The notes below the pieces were generated by a model. The model was not told the DNA's origin and ran no database searches. It saw only the letters and a program-made list of their open reading frames with translations. This document shows positions 14,451 through 15,817 of a DNA stretch of 15,817 nt, in pieces. The DNA comes from CAYZJV01 sp964482325 (lineage in GTDB: Bacteria > Spirochaetota > Spirochaetia > Sphaerochaetales > Sphaerochaetaceae). The DNA lies in NCBI GenBank assembly GCA_964482325.1, contig CAYZXD010000046.1:1-15817 (forward strand). The letters are read 5' to 3'. The position numbers and the translations under genes are program-made. Position 1 is the stretch's first letter. Every line of letters starts with the position of its first letter.

Positions 14451-15466
14451 TGTGGGACCTCCTCTTCTACGAGGACATGCGAAAGTTTCAGAGCAGCAAC
14501 AGCCTTATCGACCTCATCCGGTTCTCCGATAATATCACAGATGAGGGTTCCTACATCCTGTCCTGATACTCGTTGCACCCCTCCTGCGCGAATATTGAAC
14601 TCAACATCGAACCGTTTCTGAATTCTACTGAGGACCGGCTCTCCGGTGAGATCTCCACGGAACCGTAGGGTAAATCGGCCACCTTCATCCGACCAACGGA
14701 CAAGATCATCCCGTTTCACCTCTTCCGATTCGGCAAGAGGCGTAAGATGTGCAAGGAAATCTTTTGTAACGCCAGATTGTGGCGCAGCAAAAACATCCAA
14801 GACTTTCCCTTCTTCCACCACGGACCCTTCATCCAGGACTGTGACGTAAGCACAGGCATCACGAACGACCTCCATCTGATGAGTAATCATCACTACAGAC
14901 AGATTAAGATTTTTCTGAAGATCGTTGAGCAACGCAAGTATCGAACGGGTAGTTTGTGGGTCCAGTGCACTGGTGGCTTCGTCACAGAACAGTACATCAG
15001 GATGATTTGCCAAAGCTCGGGCAATCGCTACCCGTTGTTTCTGTCCGCCTGAGAGCGTACTGATAGGAGCTTTCCCTCTCCCGGTAAGTCCTACCAGTTC
15101 AAGCAGCTCTGCTACACGGTTATCAATGGCACTTTTATTCATGCCGGCAATTTCCAATGGATAGGCAATATTCTGTGCAGCATTACGGGAAGAAAACAGG
15201 TTGAAGTTCTGGAATATCATGCCTATTTTACGGCGTTGAGAAATCAACTCATGTTTCGGAAGGTTATCGACCCGATGATCATCATACCAGATCTCGCCGC
15301 TGTCTGGACGTTCAAGCAGACTGATCAGCCGCACCAAGGTGGATTTGCCTGCGCCACTTTTTCCGATGATGCCATAGATGGTATTTGAGGGGATGTCGAG
15401 ACTAATGTGGTGTACAGCATGGAGGTCACCGTATGACCTATTCAACTGTCGCATGGAAATTCTCAT
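14447..15466 (-). CDS. metN: Methionine import ATP-binding protein
   Basis: MetN is the ATPase of the methionine importer. The 339-residue product has Walker A GKSGAGKST (35-43), the Q-loop QNFNLFSSRNAAQN (from residue 86), the signature LSGGQKQR (138-145), Walker B VLFCDEATSALD (158-169) and the switch histidine H196 (MITHQ). The C-terminal NIL domain (about 265-335) is characteristic of MetN and binds methionine to inhibit transport when the amino acid is plentiful inside the cell. AGAGGT lies upstream of the ATG at 15464-15466. The leader of about 95 nt shows no SAM-I riboswitch I can recognise. Confidence 0.95.
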   Translation of the reverse strand: MRISMRQLNRSYGDLHAVHHISLDIPSNTIYGIIGKSGAGKSTLVRLISLLERPDSGEIWYDDHRVDNLPKHELISQRRKIGMIFQNFNLFSSRNAAQNIAYPLEIAGMNKSAIDNRVAELLELVGLTGRGKAPISTLSGGQKQRVAIARALANHPDVLFCDEATSALDPQTTRSILALLNDLQKNLNLSVVMITHQMEVVRDACAYVTVLDEGSVVEEGKVLDVFAAPQSGVTKDFLAHLTPLAESEEVKRDDLVRWSDEGGRFTLRFRGDLTGEPVLSRIQKRFDVEFNIRAGGVQRVSGQDVGTLICDIIGEPDEVDKAVAALKLSHVLVEEEVPQ

Positions 15467-15567
15467 AGAACCAGTACCTCTTCTCTTATGGCATCATGAT
15501 CGAAAACGTACCACATCATAAAAGAATAGCGGAGGTTCTTCAAGCTGACTGAAGAGTATTTCATGAG

Positions 15568-15596
15568 AGTATGCAGATTTTTACATATTTTTACAA
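15568..15596 (-). promoter_or_regulatory. Candidate promoter of the metNIQ cluster
   Basis: On the minus strand TTGTAA (complement of 15591-15596) and CATACT (complement of 15568-15573) are separated by 17 bp. Transcription would start near 15561 and give a leader of about 95 nt before metN. The -35 box shares its first bases with the U-run after the 5S gene. In the leader, CTTCA/TGAAG (15538-15554) can form a small hairpin. Confidence 0.55.
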
Positions 15597-15602
15597 AAAA
15601 AA
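15595..15602 (-). terminator. U8 run after the last 5S gene, probable rRNA operon terminator
   Basis: Eight consecutive T (on the minus strand) directly follow the 3' end of the 5S gene. The GC-rich terminal helix of the 5S RNA itself (AATCCGG/CCGGATT, extended outward by two A-T pairs) provides the stem. No separate hairpin lies before the T-run, so the 5S structure seems to double as the terminator hairpin. Confidence 0.5.
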
Positions 15603-15713
15603 TCCGGCAGCAACCTACTCTCCCGCGGAAAACGCAGTACCATTGGCGCAGGAGGGCTTGACTACCGTGTTCGAGATGGGAACGGGTATGACACCTCCGC
15701 TATGACTACCGGA
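15603..15713 (-). rRNA. rrf: 5S ribosomal RNA (complete copy)
   Basis: The minus strand begins TCCGGTAGTCATAGCGGAGG and ends GGTTGCTGCCGGA. Helix I pairs TCCGGTAGT with GCTGCCGGA (allowing G-U). Classic 5S segments are present: ACACCCGTTCCCATCTCGAAC-like loop B/C bases (here TCATACCCGTTCCCATCTCG, then AACACGG), and the loop E/helix IV region ending GGGAGAGTAGG. Length is about 111 nt, slightly short for 5S. It is transcribed after the second copy to its right, and ends an rRNA operon whose 23S gene would lie beyond the right edge. Confidence 0.95.
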
Positions 15714-15730
15714 TTACATGATCTTCTTGG

Positions 15731-15759
15731 ATATCGACTTACAAACTTAAGTTCGATAT
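15731..15759 (-). repeat. Strong hairpin between the tandem 5S genes
   Basis: ATATCG (15731-15736) pairs with CGATAT (15754-15759) and ACTTA (15737-15741) with TAAGT (15748-15752). This leaves one bulged base at 15753 and a 6-nt loop. The 11-bp stem sits in the middle of the spacer and has no adjoining U-run, so an RNase III-type processing stem for separating the two 5S precursors is the likeliest role (inference). Confidence 0.55.
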
Positions 15760-15781
15760 GCAACAAGGCAAAAAAAGAGGC

Positions 15782-15817
15782 CCGGCAGCAACCTACTCTC
15801 CCGCGGAAAACGCAGTA
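15782..15817 (-). rRNA. rrf: 5S ribosomal RNA, second tandem copy (3' part only, cut by window edge)
   Basis: The last 36 bases of the window are identical to 15604-15639, the 3' end of the complete 5S gene, on the same strand. The spacing between equivalent positions is 178 bp. On the transcript the copy is followed by CCTC and then seven T (complement of 15770-15776). This is the upstream member of a tandem 5S pair; its 5' part is outside the window. Confidence 0.9.

Noticed and set aside
15507..15514. GTGGTACG in the metN leader resembles part of the T-box consensus.
   Set aside because: The leader is only about 95 nt, and I find no specifier stem, no full AGGGTGGNACCGCG and no terminator/antiterminator pair, so the short match is likely chance.
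1..15817. Searched for CRISPR repeats, transposase genes, attachment sites, toxin-antitoxin or defence genes.
   Set aside because: None seen. All long frames are accounted for by housekeeping, transport or regulatory genes, and the only duplicated sequence is the 5S rRNA pair.

Overview
This window looks like a chromosomal, housekeeping stretch of a bacterium, most likely a spirochaete. The support for that is indirect: the substrate-binding protein has a Sec signal ending in FAAGSQE with no lipobox cysteine, a style I associate with spirochaete ABC-transporter binding proteins. The tRNAs do not encode their CCA ends, base composition is moderate, and the ribosomal operon has the order tRNA-Thr, rpmG, tRNA-Trp, secE, nusG, rplK, rplA, rplJ, rplL. 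Genus cannot be fixed from the sequence alone. I see no prophage, transposase, CRISPR array or obviously foreign cassette.

Region 1 (1-3328, minus strand) is the ribosomal protein/translation operon. One strong promoter (TTGACA-N17-TACGTT, 3300-3328) precedes tRNA-Thr(GGU), rpmG (L33), tRNA-Trp(CCA), secE, nusG, rplK, rplA, rplJ and the 5' part of rplL, which runs off the left edge towards an expected rpoBC. The nusG-rplK leader carries a clear mimic of the 23S rRNA L1-binding site, so L1 probably represses rplK-rplA translation. rplJ follows rplA by only 12 nt, leaving no room for a classical L10 leader.

Region 2 (3377-6734). A divergent promoter drives glgP (glycogen/alpha-glucan phosphorylase). 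glgP meets a DUF554 membrane protein gene tail-to-tail with no spacer, and a good intrinsic terminator for glgP lies inside the DUF554 coding sequence. The DUF554 promoter is so close to its ATG that the mRNA may be leaderless.

Region 3 (6735-10617). A MocA/MobA-like nucleotidyltransferase reads rightwards and overlaps the 3' end of the leftward clpB disaggregase gene by 17 bp. Upstream of clpB is a TetR-family regulator with a perfect 8-bp inverted repeat over its own promoter.

Region 4 (10690-15596, minus strand) is a tightly spaced cluster: metN-metI-metQ (methionine-type ABC importer), rmuC (nuclease-fold protein) and an ornithine carbamoyltransferase gene. It has ATGA overlaps at metN/metI and rmuC/OTC and no visible terminator between members.

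Region 5 (15603-15817, minus strand) contains one complete 5S rRNA gene and the 3' end of a second identical copy upstream of it, separated by 67-68 nt holding a strong hairpin. This is the distal end of an rRNA operon with tandem 5S genes. The U-run after the last 5S gene overlaps the -35 box of the metN promoter.

No undescribed multi-gene system is evident. The points of interest are regulatory and architectural.
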